A stretch of DNA of 64,000 bases from contig JBBDRD010000002.1 in NCBI GenBank assembly GCA_040905665.1, positions 1-64,000 of the forward strand. Direction: 5' to 3'. The notes beneath the pieces were generated by a model. It was not told the origin of the DNA and ran no database searches. It saw nothing but the letters and a program-made list of their open reading frames with translations. Shown piece after piece: positions 44,564-53,126 of this stretch. Positions within the stretch are counted from its first letter, which is position 1, and the number at the start of each line of letters is the position of its first letter. The position numbers were made by a program, and so were the translations under genes. This stretch comes from DASVCN01 sp040905665 (lineage in GTDB: Bacteria; Deinococcota; Deinococci; Deinococcales; Trueperaceae).

Positions 44564-44822
44564 TGGAATAACCTCGCTTGGGCGATGCCGTAAATAAGGG
44601 CGCGAGCAATATCGCCTACGAAGTCAACAAGTCAGAAGAGTCGATCCACGCGGGGTTTTCATGTCATCATCCCGCCCGAGTACCATTGTTCAAAACGCCG
44701 CGCCTTAGCCCGGTGCCGCGACGCTCCAACTCTGTGGATTCACGAATCACCGAGCTAATTACCCGGCAATAACCGCTTTCCCATAAACGTTCACCTATAA
44801 CCGAGGGACAGCACTGTCGTCG

Positions 44823-44828
44823 TATAAT
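44823..44828 (+). promoter_or_regulatory. -10 element for the DUF2188/TIR-like pair
   Basis: Perfect TATAAT, 22 nt before the ATG at 44851, with GGAGGA between. No clear -35. Confidence 0.45.
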
Positions 44829-44850
44829 GCTCGTGTAGTTGGAGGATCAC

Positions 44851-45087
44851 ATGATCAAGCAGAAGAGTCAGCATGTGGTACTAAATCCGAATGGCGGCTG
44901 GAGTGTACGCAAGTTTGGTGCATCCAAGGCGAGAAAGGTCTTCCGGGAGCAAACAGATGCTATCGAATACGCGAGAGACCTTGCCAAGCGAGAGCATACA
45001 GAACTTTATATCCACCGTCGCGATGGAACGATTCGCGAAAAGAAGAGCTACCGCGTAGGCCCCCGCTCCGAAAGGGAGAGAAGCTAG
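44851..45087 (+). CDS. DUF2188-domain protein
   Basis: 78 residues from ATG 44851, 6 nt after TTGGAGGA. The sequence HVVLNPNGGWSVRKFGASKA, then TDAIEYARDLAKREHTELYI and RRDGTIREKKSY is a typical DUF2188 domain. These small proteins occur often in phages, plasmids and defence islands; their role is unknown. The gene is visibly more AT-rich than its surroundings, suggesting transfer. It is followed after 12 nt by the TIR-like gene. Confidence 0.75.
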   Translation: MIKQKSQHVVLNPNGGWSVRKFGASKARKVFREQTDAIEYARDLAKREHTELYIHRRDGTIREKKSYRVGPRSERERS

Positions 45088-45099
45088 AGAATTTGGGTA

Positions 45100-45727
45100 G
45101 TGAGCTTTGAGAAGAGCGTTTTCGTAAACTGCCCACTTGATGACGAGTATCTGCCGCTTCTACGGCCCCTGCTCTTCACGATTGTCTATCTCGGGTTCAT
45201 TCCCCGAATTGCCCTTGAGAGGCTAGATTCAGGCGAGCCACGAATTCAGAAGATCCTCTCCTTGATCGAAGAATCGTCCTACGCTATTCACGACCTATCA
45301 AGGCTAAAGGCAGCTGTGAAGGGCGAGTACTTTCGGCTCAATATGCCCTTCGAGTTAGGTCTTGACGTGGGCTGTCGCCTTTATAAGGATGGCAAGTGGA
45401 CAACGAAGAAGTGCCTAATTCTAGAGAAGGAGAAGTACCGCTATCAGGCGGCGATATCCGATCTATCTAACTCCGACATTGCAGCGCACAATGATGAACC
45501 CGACGAAGTGACCATGCAGGTTCGAAACTGGTTGAACTCTGAAGCCCAGCTTCGAGGGCCAGGTCCAACACAGGTTTGGAATGCTTTCAATGACTTCACG
45601 ACTCAGAATTTCGATCGGCTGAAGGAGAGAGGGTATTCCAACTTGGGACATAGAACGCCTCCCTGTCGTGGAGCTGATTGATTCCATGCACGAGTGGGCG
45701 TCGCTTAATGGCGGACTTGGCGGGTAA
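45100..45727 (+). CDS. TIR/deoxyribosyltransferase-like putative effector with frameshifted tail
   Basis: GTG start. The first 180 residues show KSVFVNCPLDDEYLPLLRPL, then GFIPRIALERLDSGEPRIQK, SSYAIHDLSRLKA and FRLNMPFELGLDVGC, a pattern of TIR-like or nucleoside-2-deoxyribosyltransferase-fold proteins often found in bacterial defence loci. At about 45645 a one-base shift interrupts the end. In the neighbouring frame the sequence WDIERLPVVELIDSMHEWAS runs to a stop at 45725-45727 and fits the expected C-terminus. So the 193-residue product is altered at its end. Enzymatic role is inferred only. Confidence 0.55.
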
Positions 45728-45965
45728 TGCGAACTGATGGAGCTGGCCGCAGCGGGCGATCCAGACGTACGTCCGGCACCTCCATCGGCTTCGTAATCGA
45801 GTACCGGCTTAGAGGAGCCGATGTGCGATTCAGGGCTACCAGATCCTCTATCAGGAGGATTTGCAGCGTAAAGCGGGACCAGCGGCGTTCGCCGAACATT
45901 GAAGCTGCCGCCGAAACGTAAACCCACGGCTCACCAAGTCTCTAATCTGTTACTCCCGCGCCACC

Positions 45966-47108
45966 TCAGTCTCCCGGGAGCAACCGAGCATCGGCGCGTG
46001 GCAGCTTGCTCCACCAGTGGTGGTAACGGCGGTAGACCTCCGGCTCGCGGTCGGCTAGGAACTTCACCAGGGACCGGGCCTCGCAAGCGAGTCCCTCCCA
46101 CACTTCGTCCGGTAGTCGGTGGAAGGGGGTGACCTCGATTCCTCCCTCGACCGCCCGCCATACGCCGGCGACGTAGCCGTCGACCAGCAGGGTCGGTAGC
46201 ACGTCACCGTTCACCCGCGTCACCAACTTTCGATAGTCAGAAGGGATGACTCGGCTCCGATCCTTGTAAGCCAGCAGGGTGCTGTCCCACATCGCCATAA
46301 GCCGGGGCGGTGCTGGAGTGTCCTCGTCTGGACGCACTGCGCCGGGAATGTCGAACAGCTCCTCACCGTTGGGACCCTCCAGCCGGTCGAGCTGGTCTTT
46401 GATATGCGGCAACACCTTCCTGACCCTGGTCCGCTGGACCAGTGCGAATTGGGCCACGTCGGCTACCGAGGCCGGTCCGAACCCCTCGAGATAACGCAGG
46501 ACCAACGTCTGCAGTGACTCGGCAGACGCGTTGGCACCGGCTAGGGCGGGCCTGCATTCGGCTGCGACGAACGACGGCCGCTGACCGAACGACCATGGTC
46601 CACCGGTGGGCGCGTGGAAGAGCGGCGCGAACGACCGCAGCGCCCACCACACGCCTTCCGCGGGGACTCCGAGTCGCGAATCGAGCCACGCCTTCACCTC
46701 AGGCGTAGAACGAGTTTGGCACGCAAACTCCAACAGGTCCGGGATCAGTGCGTCGGAATGCGCGGCAGAGAGCCCACTCGTCGTGAAGCGGGAATCGCCG
46801 AGTCTGGCGTTGCGGAGCGTCGGTTGCATGGCCGCATGCATGGCCGGATGGTCGTCGGCTCGCACCGCGTGCAACGTGATCCTCATCAGCGTCGCCTTGA
46901 CGATCGTCTTGTCTGCGAAGGCAGCGTCGAGCTCGGCCGGAACGAAGTCGCTGAGTCGTGTCCACAATGCGACATAAGGCGAGGCGGGCTGCTGCGCCTG
47001 CAGGGCGACAACCCGTCGCACAGCGTCGACGACGTCGAGCGACTCGCGGCCTAGCAGCATTTGCCGACCGAGCGTGGCCCGGTTGAGTGCCCGGGCGGAG
47101 ATCCTCAA
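45966..47108 (-). CDS. Winged-helix DNA-glycosylase-like protein (AlkZ/YcaQ family)
   Basis: 380 residues from TTG 47106-47108. RISARALNRATLGRQMLLGR, then VVALQAQQPASPYVALWTRL with the QxQ motif and LRYLEGFGPASVADVAQFAL (winged helices) match the HTH_42/AlkZ-like family. AlkZ enzymes remove alkylated or crosslinked bases. GAGGAT sits near the start. It may be co-transcribed with the downstream minus-strand genes only weakly, since a 238-nt gap follows. Confidence 0.75.
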   Translation of the reverse strand: MRISARALNRATLGRQMLLGRESLDVVDAVRRVVALQAQQPASPYVALWTRLSDFVPAELDAAFADKTIVKATLMRITLHAVRADDHPAMHAAMQPTLRNARLGDSRFTTSGLSAAHSDALIPDLLEFACQTRSTPEVKAWLDSRLGVPAEGVWWALRSFAPLFHAPTGGPWSFGQRPSFVAAECRPALAGANASAESLQTLVLRYLEGFGPASVADVAQFALVQRTRVRKVLPHIKDQLDRLEGPNGEELFDIPGAVRPDEDTPAPPRLMAMWDSTLLAYKDRSRVIPSDYRKLVTRVNGDVLPTLLVDGYVAGVWRAVEGGIEVTPFHRLPDEVWEGLACEARSLVKFLADREPEVYRRYHHWWSKLPRADARLLPGD

Positions 47109-47153
47109 GCCAAGATCCTCATGCCCAGAACATTGGCATTTCCAGACGCTCGA

Positions 47154-47726
47154 TTAGCGCGTGCGAAGGAAATCGAGCACCCGCGTGGTCAGAAGTGCGG
47201 TGGCGTCCGCGTCGTACGACGGGAGCGAGCTGTCGGCGAAGAGGTGCTGGTCGCCGGGGTAGAGGAAGAGCTCGGCCCGGTCGGCCTCCTCGACCAGCGC
47301 ACGTGCAGCGTCGATGTCGCCCTCGTCGACGAAGAACGGGTCGGCATCCATTCCGTGCACCTGAGCGGGGACGCCTTGCGGCCAAGATCCGAACTCCGAG
47401 GTGGGGACGCAGGAATAGAACAGAAGGGCCCCCTTCGCTCCGGCACGGGTCTGGGCCAGCTTCTGTGCCGGGAGGACGCCGAGGGAGAAGCCGGCGTACA
47501 CCAGATCGGTGGGCAGCCCTTCGGCCGCGCGGACGCCGCGGTCGAGAATCTCGAGGAAGCCCACCTCCTTGACGTACCCCATCCCCTCCTCAATGCTGCC
47601 GAAGGTGCGGCCGTCGACCAGGTCGGGCGTATGCACGGTGTGCCCGGCGCGGCGCAGCTCGTCGGCGAACGCGACGACGCCGGTGGTAAGCCCCTGCGCG
47701 TGGTGAAAGAGCACTAGCTCAGCCAT
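47154..47726 (-). CDS. Dienelactone-hydrolase-family protein
   Basis: 190 residues. Nucleophile elbow YAGFSLGVLPAQ (Ser where classical enzymes have Cys), acidic HGMDADPFFVD and the histidine in YPGDQHLFADSS give a complete catalytic triad. The N-terminus LVLFHHAQGLTTGVVAFADE is typical. It hydrolyses small esters or lactones; the substrate is unknown. It lies 45 nt upstream of the AlkZ-like gene on the same strand. Confidence 0.85.
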   Translation of the reverse strand: MAELVLFHHAQGLTTGVVAFADELRRAGHTVHTPDLVDGRTFGSIEEGMGYVKEVGFLEILDRGVRAAEGLPTDLVYAGFSLGVLPAQKLAQTRAGAKGALLFYSCVPTSEFGSWPQGVPAQVHGMDADPFFVDEGDIDAARALVEEADRAELFLYPGDQHLFADSSLPSYDADATALLTTRVLDFLRTR

Positions 47727-47967
47727 CTCTTACGTCACACTCCTCGTCAGAAGTAGGTATCGAACGATTCAAAACTCTAGCAGGACTCCGTCGCCGCAGC
47801 CGAGCCCGATGACGCGCCAGTGAGCCGCTATCGGCATGCCGGCGACCGGACCAACTCATTTTAATGGTCTAGTTTAGATGATAAGCTCTAACACCAGCTT
47901 TTTTTGGCAAATAGGGCTTTCTGGTAGCGGCAGTCTGCGTTGTTGGTATGCCTAGACTTGCGTGTTT

Positions 47968-48063
47968 GTTTACAACCTCTGTCATCACTTTGTTTACGAC
48001 TAGTGCCAGTACTTCATGTACAACCTCTCTCGTCTCATCGTTTACAGTTTGCGGCACTCTCTA
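47968..48063 (-). repeat. Four 24-bp iterons at the end of the IS remnant
   Basis: On the plus strand GTTTAC, or ATGTAC in the third, starts at 47968, 47992, 48016 and 48040, an exact 24-bp period; the rest of each unit is variable (units 1 and 3 share ACAACCTCT). The tract adjoins the transposase stop. It resembles the reiterated transposase-binding sites at ends of IS481-type elements. An ORF (47869-48057) across it is not credible. Confidence 0.65.
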
Positions 48064-48910
48064 GCCTGAGGTGGTGGCGCTCTGGGTGGGGTAGTGCTCA
48101 GCTTCGTACGCGAGGTGTTTCTGGGTCCAGGCGGGTTTCGGGTCGCGGATTCTCGCACCGCGTACCTGCCATAACAACACGTACCGTCCGAGCACTCTGG
48201 TTTCTAGCGGTAAGGGAAACCGTATAGATTCGGCGCCGTCTCGCACGTCGAAGAGCGCGTACTCTGCCTCGCTGAGAATAAGCGCGTACCGCCCCACTAG
48301 GTGCGTGGGCACCTTGATGATCTTCCCGTGAAGGTAGAGCTGTGGGTTCTGCCGCGCTATAACGATCTCATCGGGTAACGTGCGCAGTCGCCCTGACCCA
48401 GTATGTTGGGGCTCTTCTTGCGGAACATCAGCGCCGGCCGGCTGCGGTGCCCCGTTAGCGCGAGCTCGGTAAGCGAGCGCACGAGCCTCCAGGTTCCCTT
48501 GTGGGATCGGGGTGCCGTTTGATGGACGGTGCTCCGCCGCCGTCCAGGCTTGTGCGGGCGTCATCTCAACCGGGAGTGACTGGTGATGCCGACGGTTGTT
48601 GTAGTACTCGCGGTACTCGATCAGTAACGCCCTCACCTGCTGGACGGAGCGCGGGACGTGCGCATCAAGGAAACGCTGCAGCGTCTGGTGGGAGCGCTCG
48701 TTCTTCCCTTGTGTTGTCGGCCTTCTGAACTGACCCGAGATGCATAAGCACCCCAGCGTCGCGAGGTGGCGTTGCAAGGCAGTGACCATTCCCTGTCGGG
48801 AGAGGTTGAACGAGCCGCTGTTATCGCTCAGGAGCTGCTGCGGCACGCCGTACGCTTCGGTAGCGGCCCTCACGGTCCGAAGCGCGTCAGCGCCGTTGTC
48901 CGGGTTCGGG
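48061..48910 (-). mobile_element. Truncated IS481-like transposase (3' half)
   Basis: The C-terminal part of an integrase-core transposase: LRTVRAATEAYGVPQQLLSD holds the second catalytic Asp; TTQGKNERSHQTLQRFLDAH holds the Glu; YREYYNNRRHHQSLPVEMTP closes the core. The N-terminal DNA-binding part and the first catalytic Asp are missing, so it cannot transpose. It is joined in frame to a deaminase fragment upstream. Confidence 0.75.
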
Positions 48911-49152
48911 AACGTGCTGGTTCCGGTGAGGTAGGGAGTTTCGGGCAGGTGCGGGGAGAACTCGTGCTGCTCGGCTAACCGGTTCCGGCCCCTGGCTAGA
49001 ATCTTCCCCTGGTCGTCGGTGATTATGGCGCCGATTGGCAGCGACCCGGCGCAATACGCTTCCCAGGCAAGGCTGAGGCAGGCTTGCCAGGGTTTCGTTA
49101 GTGTCTCGAACGTCGGGAGAGCCGTGTCAGGTACTGCCTCCTTTTTTGGCAT
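48911..49152 (-). pseudogene. N-terminal fragment of a nucleoside/CMP deaminase fused to the IS remnant
   Basis: From ATG 49150-49152: PWQACLSLAWEAYCAGSLPI, GAIITDDQGKILARGRNRLA, EQHEFSPHLPETPY. This is the start of zinc-dependent nucleoside deaminases. The HAE and PCxxC zinc-binding motifs that should follow are absent: the frame passes directly into transposase sequence near 48911. The 154-nt gap to the next gene (49153-49306) holds no gene. Confidence 0.65.
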
Positions 49153-49306
49153 GGCCTCAGCATAGCCTCGCACCACACTTCGATGCTTGCCGGAGTTGAG
49201 TACCAGCATCGAACCTGACGTTCTGGAACAGTAGGCGCATATTGTCGATTTGCCGGCAGCGGGATAACGCAGATCGGCACCCGGTAGTATGACTCCTTGA
49301 GTTTCG

Positions 49307-50452
49307 CTAGTAAACACTCGGCGGGTCGTACCTCTTTTGCACGGTGATCGCCGTTTCGTAGAACTCCGCCAGCCGTTCGGTCGCCGCCCGCCAGCTCCAC
49401 CGCTCCATCGACAACCGCGCCGCCCGCGACAGGCGGGAGCACAACTCGGCATCGTGAAGGAGCAGGGCCAATTTCTCGGTGAGGTCGTCCAGGTCTCCCG
49501 GCTCGAACAGCAGGCCGTTCTGCCCGTCCTGGATCACATCGGGAATCCCGCCGGCGTTGGCGCCCACGGCCGGAACGCCGGAGGCCATAGCCTCCATCGC
49601 CACGAAGCCCAGCGTCTCGGTGTCGGACGGAAACGCGAACACGTCGGCGCTGGCGTAGGCCTGGGCTAACTCATCGCCTGACATGTAGCCGGTAAAGACG
49701 GTCCTGGTTCCCTCGAAACGTTTGCGAAGAAATTTCTCGGCCGGGCCCGAGCCCACAAAGGCCAGGCGTACGTTCGGCAGCCGCGTGATCGGAGCGTGTA
49801 GCCACTCCAGGCGCTTCTCGAACGACAGCCGGCCCACGTAGATCATCAGCGGGGCGTCAGAATGACCGGCGCTCAGCCGCTCGCGCATCTCCAAGGTTCG
49901 GTTGCTGGGGTGATATTTCTCGGTGTCCACCGCCTTGGGCCACAGCCGCACTCGCTTGATTCCCAGCCTCCGCGCCGACTGAACCATCGGTTCGCTGGTG
50001 CAGAGGTTCAGATGCGCCTGGTTGTGTACGTCACGTAGGAAAGTGCGCGAGAACGGGCTCAGGAACCAGAGCTTCAGGTGCTGGGCATACTGAGTGATAT
50101 CTGTGTGGAAACTGGCCAACAGCGGCAGGTTGCGTTGCTTGGCGATCGCCGTTCCCCACAGCCCCAGGATCACCGGGTTCACCACGTGTACGACGTCGGG
50201 CGCGAAGGCATCGAGCTCTCGGCCCAAGCGAGGCCGGGGCATCCCCAGCACCAGTTCCGGATACCAGGGTCGAAATGGAACGCCCGGCACCCGCACCACT
50301 CGAAAACCGGCGTACTCTGCCGGCGGATGGTGTGGCGCGAAGATCAGCACCTCGTGGCCAAGCTCGCGGAGTTGCTCGAGTGTCCGAACGATGCGGGTCA
50401 CCACGCCGTTGATCTTTGGGAGGAAGGTTTCGGTGAAGAGGGCGATGCGCAT
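49307..50452 (-). CDS. sqdX: GT4-family glycosyltransferase, likely sulfoquinovosyltransferase
   Basis: 381 residues. MRIALFTETFLPKINGVVTR, then SFHTDITQYAQHLKLWFL and a GT-B C-terminus with TETLGFVAMEAMASGVPAVG and GLLFEPGDLDDL. The overall pattern is shared by SqdX and by PimA/MgtA-like enzymes. The neighbour SqdB, 50 nt upstream on the same strand, points to transfer of sulfoquinovose from UDP-sulfoquinovose to diacylglycerol. The exact acceptor is inferred. Confidence 0.7.
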   Translation of the reverse strand: MRIALFTETFLPKINGVVTRIVRTLEQLRELGHEVLIFAPHHPPAEYAGFRVVRVPGVPFRPWYPELVLGMPRPRLGRELDAFAPDVVHVVNPVILGLWGTAIAKQRNLPLLASFHTDITQYAQHLKLWFLSPFSRTFLRDVHNQAHLNLCTSEPMVQSARRLGIKRVRLWPKAVDTEKYHPSNRTLEMRERLSAGHSDAPLMIYVGRLSFEKRLEWLHAPITRLPNVRLAFVGSGPAEKFLRKRFEGTRTVFTGYMSGDELAQAYASADVFAFPSDTETLGFVAMEAMASGVPAVGANAGGIPDVIQDGQNGLLFEPGDLDDLTEKLALLLHDAELCSRLSRAARLSMERWSWRAATERLAEFYETAITVQKRYDPPSVY

Positions 50453-50502
50453 CGAAAAGGCGGGGAAGCGAGCAGGTCATCCGCGTAGCGAAGGACTAAC
50501 GG

Positions 50503-51717
50503 CTAGCCGGCACCCAACCTCTCGCTCGCGCCCTCGGGCACGCCGGGTTTCTGCTTGTTGGTCCAGGTGCTGGTGCAGGGGATTTTAGTCTTGTCGGCCC
50601 GGTGTGCGTAGTGGCGGGCGATTTCGGTGACTTCGGCCAGGAGGCCGTCGTTGAGGGTGGTGGGTTCGAGGCCCAGGTCGAGGAAGAGGTCGTTTTTGAC
50701 GTGCAGATCGTTTTCGGGGTCTTCCTTGCGGGGATTGGAGACGTGTTCGACCTCGGCGCCGGCTACGCCAGCAACGAGCTTGGCCAGGTCGCGTACCCGG
50801 TGGGTCTCGGTCATCTGGTTGAGGATCCGTACCCGTTCGCCCTTTTGGGGTGGGTTCTCGAGCGCCAGTTGGATGCAGCGCACGGTGTCTTGGATGTGAA
50901 TGAAGGCGCGCGTTTGGCCACCGGTACCGTGGACGGTTAGGGGGTAACCGATGGCTGCTTGCATGAGGAAGCGGTTGAGGACCGTTCCGTAGTCGCCGTC
51001 GTAGTCGAAGCGGTTGATGAGGCGCTCGTCGCGTGCGGTTTCCTGGGTGTTGGTGCCCCAGACGATGCCCTGATGGAGGTCGGTGATGCGTACTTCGTCG
51101 TTCTTGGCGTAGTAGGCGAAGAAGAGTTGGTCTTGCGTCTTGGTGAGGTGGTAGATGCTGCCGGGGTTGCTGGGGTAGAGGATCTCCTGGCGCACCTTCT
51201 CGCCACTGTCGGTCGTTACTTCGACGGGAAGGTAGCCTTCGGGAATCTTCATGCCGGCGGTGCCGTAGCCGTAGACGCCCATGGTGCCCAGGTGGGCGAG
51301 GTGTACGTCGACGCCGCTCTCGACGATGGCGGCCAGCACGTTGTGGGTGGCGTTGAGGTTGTTGTTGACGGTGTAGCGCTTGTGCCAGGCGCTTTTCATG
51401 CTGTAGGGGGCGGCGCGTTGTTCAGCGAAGTGAACGATAGCGTCGGGTTGTTCGTCTTGGATGAGGGTGAGGAGCCGGTGGTAGTTGTCGGCGATGTCGA
51501 GCCGTTCGAACCCGATCTCCTTGCCGGTCAGCTCTTTCCAGGCGCGAAGCCTTTCGCCCATGGGGCGGATCGGGGTGAGGCTGCCGGCTTCGAGCTCGTT
51601 GTCGATGTTCCGGCGGCTTAGGTTATCGATGATGGTCACTTCATGACCTAGATTGCTGAGATGCAGGCTGGTGGGCCAACCGCAGAAGCCGTCACCGCCT
51701 AGAACGAAAACTTTCAT
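50503..51717 (-). CDS. sqdB: UDP-sulfoquinovose synthase
   Basis: 404 residues from the ATG at 51715-51717, with TTGGAGGATCACAG upstream; a longer in-frame start at 51783 lacks a ribosome site. The Rossmann start VFVLGGDGFCGWPTSLHLSN, LSRRNIDNELEAGSLTPIRP, FAEQRAAPYSMKS, LGTMGVYGYG and YHLTKTQDQ (catalytic Tyr and Lys) are hallmarks of SqdB. It builds UDP-sulfoquinovose from UDP-glucose and sulfite for sulfolipid. Such an enzyme is unusual outside phototrophs. Confidence 0.92.
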   Translation of the reverse strand: MKVFVLGGDGFCGWPTSLHLSNLGHEVTIIDNLSRRNIDNELEAGSLTPIRPMGERLRAWKELTGKEIGFERLDIADNYHRLLTLIQDEQPDAIVHFAEQRAAPYSMKSAWHKRYTVNNNLNATHNVLAAIVESGVDVHLAHLGTMGVYGYGTAGMKIPEGYLPVEVTTDSGEKVRQEILYPSNPGSIYHLTKTQDQLFFAYYAKNDEVRITDLHQGIVWGTNTQETARDERLINRFDYDGDYGTVLNRFLMQAAIGYPLTVHGTGGQTRAFIHIQDTVRCIQLALENPPQKGERVRILNQMTETHRVRDLAKLVAGVAGAEVEHVSNPRKEDPENDLHVKNDLFLDLGLEPTTLNDGLLAEVTEIARHYAHRADKTKIPCTSTWTNKQKPGVPEGASERLGAG

Positions 51718-51790
51718 CTGTGATCCTCCAAGCGCACGAGCGACCTCGCCCATGCCGTAGCAAAGCAGTCTATCACCCGTCATGCTCTCC

Positions 51791-53038
51791 TCAGGAAGCG
51801 CGACGGCGGCGCAATATCATGCCCCTTAGCCGGCGTCCCAACTCGCGAACTTGCCGTCGCCAATACCTTCTCCGGTAGCCGTTCGCCCCGGCGCGCCATT
51901 CCCCTGGTCGGATGAACGACCAGACGACAACGGTCGCGATGAAGAACGGATGCAGTACCGCCCAGGCTAGCGTTGGCAGTCCCCAAAGATCTCTCCTGCC
52001 GAGTTGCACCATCCCAATCCTCATGCCGGCCAGCTCGACGCCCAGCTTCACTCCCCACAGGCCGCCGACCCAAGGGGCGATCCAAGGGACCAGGAACGAC
52101 AGGGGAATCGCCAGGGAGAGCAGCACGCTCTGCATCCCCAGCGCGGCGATCGACGCCATGAACCCCGGGTGGTAATGCATTACGTGGTGGTAGCGCGAAA
52201 CCCACCTGGTGCGCTGACGCAGAAGGCTCATGGCCGAAGGCATCGGCTTGGTGAGGACGCGAACCTCCGGGCTGCTGGCGAACACGATCCTCGAGCCGGG
52301 CAAACGCCCCAGCCGTTGCGTGAGAAGATCCTCGTCGCCGCTGGGGGCCCTGCCTCCGGCGCCAAAGCCGCCGCTAGCCTCGAACGCACTACGGCGGTAG
52401 GCCTGGTTGTTGGCGCTGGAAGCGAACTTCCAACCGAAGCGAGTAAGGCTGCGCGAGGTGAGCATCAGTGAGAACCAGTCGATCGATTCGAATGTAGCAA
52501 CGGCGGTCTTGGGCAGATCCGCCCTTGTACACTCGACATAGCCCACCACCATCACGACGTCGTCCTCGAAGTGACTCACCATCCCCTCGAGCCAACCCTG
52601 AGGGTATTGACAGTCGGCGTCGCTGGTGACGATGATGTTCCCCTGCGAGCAGCGGATCCCTTCGTTGACCGCGTTCACCTTTGGCGCCAACCTGGCGCTC
52701 GGCTCACTAACCCGGGCGCCCTTGAATCGTGGATCTCGCTCCGCGGCGCGCTTGATGATGTCGCTGGTGGCGTCGTTAGAGCGGTCGTCGACAACAATGA
52801 ACTCCACGGCGCCCGGATAGTTCTGCCCCGCAAGCGACTCTAGGGTCGCCGTTAGATTCTCCTGCTCGTCATGAGCGGGAATGATCACGCTCACTGAGGG
52901 CCGCACAGCCGAGTACGGCCGGCGCTCACGGCGCAGCATCCCCTCGACGACGAGGAGCATCAGGCCGATGTAGGGCAGTACGAAAATATAAAGCAGGATT
53001 AGGAGTATCGCCATTAGGATCGTCTCGGGCGGGCTCAC
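51791..53038 (-). CDS. Family-2 glycosyltransferase, membrane-bound
   Basis: 415 residues from GTG. One N-terminal membrane helix, then SVSVIIPAHDEQENLTATLE, the metal-binding TSDADCQYP, ED-type acid GDEDLLTQRL, QRTRWVSRYHH (QxxRW motif) and three C-terminal helices. This is a processive or polyprenyl-dependent type. It precedes sqdB on the same strand (74 nt gap), so it probably helps make the same or a related glycolipid. Confidence 0.85.
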   Translation of the reverse strand: MSPPETILMAILLILLYIFVLPYIGLMLLVVEGMLRRERRPYSAVRPSVSVIIPAHDEQENLTATLESLAGQNYPGAVEFIVVDDRSNDATSDIIKRAAERDPRFKGARVSEPSARLAPKVNAVNEGIRCSQGNIIVTSDADCQYPQGWLEGMVSHFEDDVVMVVGYVECTRADLPKTAVATFESIDWFSLMLTSRSLTRFGWKFASSANNQAYRRSAFEASGGFGAGGRAPSGDEDLLTQRLGRLPGSRIVFASSPEVRVLTKPMPSAMSLLRQRTRWVSRYHHVMHYHPGFMASIAALGMQSVLLSLAIPLSFLVPWIAPWVGGLWGVKLGVELAGMRIGMVQLGRRDLWGLPTLAWAVLHPFFIATVVVWSFIRPGEWRAGANGYRRRYWRRQVRELGRRLRGMILRRRRAS

Positions 53039-53114
53039 GTAGCCGTCCCGTCCCTAAGACGTGGCGAGTCTAGCACGCTGTTGGCCGCCGTCGCCGAGCG
53101 CCTGTTCCCTACGG

Positions 53115-53120
53115 TAGGCT
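53115..53120 (+). promoter_or_regulatory. -10 element of the MrfA-like helicase gene
   Basis: TAGGCT, 6 nt before the GTG at 53127: a clear leaderless start. Confidence 0.5.
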
Positions 53121-53126
53121 GGCCCG

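Noticed and set aside
47769..47837. Minus-strand micro-ORF reading VIGLGCGDGVLLEF
   Set aside because: Looks like a methyltransferase motif I fragment but only 22 residues long with no other support.
47869..48057. 62-codon minus-strand ORF next to the IS remnant
   Set aside because: It lies across the 24-bp iterons, has no ribosome site and no known family.
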